DNA from: Phoronis ovalis
Lineage: Eukaryota; Phoronida; Phoronidae
Direction of reading: 5' to 3'
DNA length: 21,515 nucleotides
Assembly (NCBI GenBank): GCA_028565635.1
Contig: JAOXYB010100493.1
Location: 1 to 21,515, forward strand
Position 1 is the stretch's first letter. Every line of letters starts with the position of its first letter. The notes below the pieces were generated by a model that saw nothing but the letters and a program-made list of their open reading frames with translations, was not told the DNA's origin and did no database searches. A program made the position numbers and the translations under genes. Shown piece after piece: positions 19,501 to 21,515 of this stretch.

Positions 19501-20799
19501 TCTGTATCCGTAATGAACTTTTATCGTTGATATTTTGCATGCCCCCTTTGTGGAAAATCCTTGATCCGCCACTGCTTGAATTTCCTCTATAATATTTCAT
19601 GCATCATCTGAATTAGCCACTAACCTTATTTTTGTAAGAGGTCCAATATCTTCCAGACTTAAATCAAACTTGTCAGTCTCTCTACGCTCAAAACAATTTT
19701 TTGATTTATCTTGTAATTTGAATTTTGCACTAACACCTTGTCGTCCAAACAGTGTAATGAACACATTTGAGTCAGTGCCAGCTCCTCTTTTCGAACCAGT
19801 ATAAACTAGGACTATGTAATCTATAAAAAAATCAAGTGACAAACTAAATAATGAACACATTTGAGTCAATGCCAGCTCCTCTTTTCGAATCAGTATAAAC
19901 TAGGACTATGTAATCTATAAAAAAACAAGTGATAAACAAAATAATGAACACAACTAAGTCAGTATCAGCTTCTGTTTTTGAACTAGTGCACACTGGGATT
20001 ATATAATCAACAATAACGTGATACAAATAACAAGCTACTGTAACAAAAGACATGCGCTTTATCTGTTATACAACTTAAAAATGCCTTATGCCCATAAGAA
20101 CCAATTCAAAGTAATATAATTAATAGTAAGATTTGGTATTTAATAAGTTATATAACATACTAGTTTGGTATAATTATGAAACAAACATTATACAATAATC
20201 TGTGTCTTATGTTAATTTTTAGAGATATATAAAATATAAAAAAAGTATACCTTTAATCTCAGCTTCTTTTTCTTCTGCTGTAAGTTTTCGTTTAACTTTC
20301 TGGTCCTTCTCAAAAAGAGATAACCAATTCTGGCATTGAAATTCCCATGTCTGTCGTGTTTTCATATTTGTCATTTGTATTCTTTCTAAAAACCAGCCTT
20401 GTTTTTTCTCTACACCATCATGCTAAAAGAACCAATAGTTTTATCATGTTATTTAGAATTTAACCTAACTGCTGGTGTAAATAAAATTGAACATTGGCAA
20501 TGTTGCATTCTCTGGATTTTAGTCATTGCCAGCAATTTGATAACTATTCCACAAAAATTATATTAACGTTTGAATTCTGTAGTCTATCAGGTATACTTGT
20601 ATGTAAATTAGATGTGCTCAACAACACATAGAGTTCAACTCATACTTACCTCAACTATTAAATACTGAAGATCTCCCATATCAGGACCTTTGATGTAAAA
20701 CACCTCAGATGTATTTCGACCAAAATTAAAATGTGATCTGTTCTTTCTTAACTGAGTTTTCTTTAACAGCCCATCGGTTCCTTTTACAGTTATGAAAAC
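16580..20799 (-). CDS. LOXHD1: LOXHD1-like tandem PLAT-domain protein, C-terminal seven exons (5' end outside window)
   Basis: Exons in transcript order are 20799-20650, 20422-20251, 19820-19625, 19069-18864, 18664-18486, 18145-18059 and 17719-16580. All joins are GT-AG and frame-consistent, giving 709 residues plus stop. Three PLAT units are read: a partial one (from VFITVKGTDG to FQCQNWL), a complete one (DYIVLVYTGSKRGAGTDSN to FPCHDWLARDEGDG), and a third (FEFNIYTGDKMMAGTNAN to YEFICQQWFAADEGDG). Each shows the family elements GAGT(D/N)xNVF, FERxxxDKF, IGHD/EHDG, AGWFL and WLAxDEGDG. LOXHD1 proteins are long arrays of PLAT domains; in vertebrates LOXHD1 is needed in hair-cell stereocilia. 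The third domain is split by a charged insertion. More PLAT exons should lie to the right. A different tandem-PLAT paralogue remains possible. Confidence 0.88.
16709..17692 (-). other. Charged low-complexity insertion inside the last PLAT domain
   Basis: Residues about 340-667 of the visible protein are dominated by Lys, Ser, Asp and Glu. Runs include KKSKKKKKGFF, SDSDSEDSESDND and SSDSSDLSSDSEDE, which are many acidic-Ser motifs of the casein kinase 2 type. PLAT sequence is readable on both sides: WFLDKVIVKRF before (18059 into 17719), and YEFICQQWFAADEGDG then IQRILIP after (about 16700-16600). A long open frame on the opposite strand (17049-17735) is an artefact of this composition. Confidence 0.85.
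19472..19573. repeat. Transposon-derived repeat, two imperfect copies
   Basis: Two related units, GATTTTGCATACCCTCC (from 19472) and GATATTTTGCATGCCCCC (from 19529), are each followed by TGGAAAATxCT and ATCCG. The second ends CTTGATCCGCCACTG. The reverse complement begins CAGTGGCGGATC, which resembles the termini of nonautonomous DNA transposons common in invertebrate genomes. It lies in the intron between the 19069 and 19625 exons. Confidence 0.5.
19755..20033 (-). repeat. Tandem triplication of the 5' half of a PLAT exon
   Basis: Units begin with TAATGAACAC at 19755, 19849 and 19942 (94 and 93 bases apart). Unit 1 includes the functional acceptor and first 22 or so codons of the real exon. 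Unit 2 is nearly identical and keeps an acceptor (TTTTTTATAG), reading DYIVLVYTDSKRGAGIDSN before a stop. Unit 3 is clearly more diverged. Units 2 and 3 lie in the upstream intron and are exon-fragment pseudo-copies. Confidence 0.85.
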
Positions 20800-21515
20800 C
20801 TTCAAAAATAAGCAGCATGTTGCAAAAAATCAAGCACATTACAATTTTCATGTATTCTGTTACTTTAAAATGTAGCTACAGTGACCAAAGTAACATTATT
20901 GGTGTAATGATGAACAAATCTAAGCAATAACATGTTGATAAGAATACCTGCTTTAATTTCTAGGTGATAAAAATGCACTGATAGGTCTAATTTGTGTCAT
21001 TGTGTACTCGAATAAGTGTAGCACATCTTAGTATGATAAATACCTTATTACCCTGATAGAAAGACCAGAATCTTGAAGGTTTTTTTTGTGTATCATGGAA
21101 GGTACGGTTTATGAAAATGGGTCTAGTGAAAAATTTACTATAATCATTAATAAATCAACCATTTTCATATCACGTGCTCCTTTACATAAATATTTTATTC
21201 ACTTTAATGTTGCTCCTGTAACAGTATTCAAACTCAGTGAGCATCTTTTTGCACTGTTTTCTGGATCGAGTCTGTTTCAATCAACATTTATTAACTGTAA
21301 AACAACCTATTATATATAGTGCTATCACACATTTTTGCTTTACTTTGGAAGGTACAACCTGCCCGGGGGGGGGTACTCAGGGTATTTTTTGGTGGGGGTG
21401 TGCAGCCGAGTTGAAAATTTTGGATTTGGATTGTATAGTTTTTACTGTATTTTTTTGTATTGCTACCGTAACGATATTCAAAAATTTGGATTGCTACCCA
21501 CTGCTTACAGCAAAT
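20800..21515. other. Intron of the LOXHD1-like gene at the right edge
   Basis: No PLAT exon is visible on the minus strand, although the first half of the PLAT unit that starts at 20799 must be encoded further upstream. Related sequences GCTCCTGTAACAGTATTC (about 21211) and GCTACCGTAACGATATTC (about 21462) form a diverged direct repeat. A run of nine G at 21365-21373 opens a G-rich patch ending near 21410. Confidence 0.55.
21356..21515. repeat. G-run repeat of dispersed type (partial)
   Basis: The motif CCCGGGGGGGGGTACTCAGG, followed by GGTATTTTTTGGTGGGGGTG, resembles a dispersed repeat seen in many invertebrate genomes. TTTTGGATTTGGATTG and AAATTTGGATTGCTACCC recur within the patch. The element runs to the window edge, so its full length is unknown. 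Confidence 0.4.

Noticed and set aside
19844-20053. Minus-strand 69-residue frame with PLAT-like sequence treated as an extra exon
   Set aside because: It consists of the diverged duplicate copies of the true exon's first half and ends in a stop; no complete PLAT exon is formed.
1-21515. tRNA or rRNA genes, CRISPR arrays and bacterial operon features
   Set aside because: None was seen by eye; the spliced gene structure makes prokaryotic features irrelevant. A tRNA scan was not possible here.

Overview
The window is animal (metazoan) nuclear DNA: AT-rich, with spliceosomal GT-AG introns of a few hundred to about 1,800 bases, single-gene transcription units, and protein families typical of animals (BTBD9, tandem PLAT/LOXHD1, class A 7TM receptor, tyrosine-kinase-like fold). 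Degenerate G/C-run repeats and a fold-back element also fit an invertebrate genome. The species cannot be named from the sequence; a basal or marine invertebrate is a guess.

Layout. (1) 501-2241, plus strand: the last four coding exons of a BTBD9 orthologue, entering from outside the left edge. (2) 3710-11669, minus strand: a complete five-exon gene for a predicted 1,136-residue protein, tail-to-tail with BTBD9. Its single first exon encodes a whole class A-type seven-transmembrane receptor. Phase-matched introns then join it to a tyrosine-kinase-like domain. That domain has lost the catalytic Asp (HRD is HNN) and the DFG Gly (DFG is DFE), and is split by a low-complexity segment of about 550 residues that carries tyrosine, SH3-type and DSG motifs. 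This 7TM-pseudokinase receptor is the most unusual object in the window. (3) 11670-16579: about 4.9 kb without a recognisable gene, containing a degenerate tandem-repeat patch at 13975-14300. (4) 16580-20799, minus strand: the last seven coding exons (709 residues) of a LOXHD1-like tandem-PLAT protein whose gene continues past the right edge. Its final PLAT domain is split by a Lys/Ser/Asp/Glu-rich insertion of about 330 residues, and the first half of one PLAT exon has been duplicated in tandem into the upstream intron.

The three genes show no evident functional pathway in common. Structurally, the two minus-strand genes share one feature: each has a long low-complexity insertion inside a folded domain, encoded in one large exon. 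All exon joins were derived by hand from splice-site sequence, reading frame and domain continuity. No transcript data were available.
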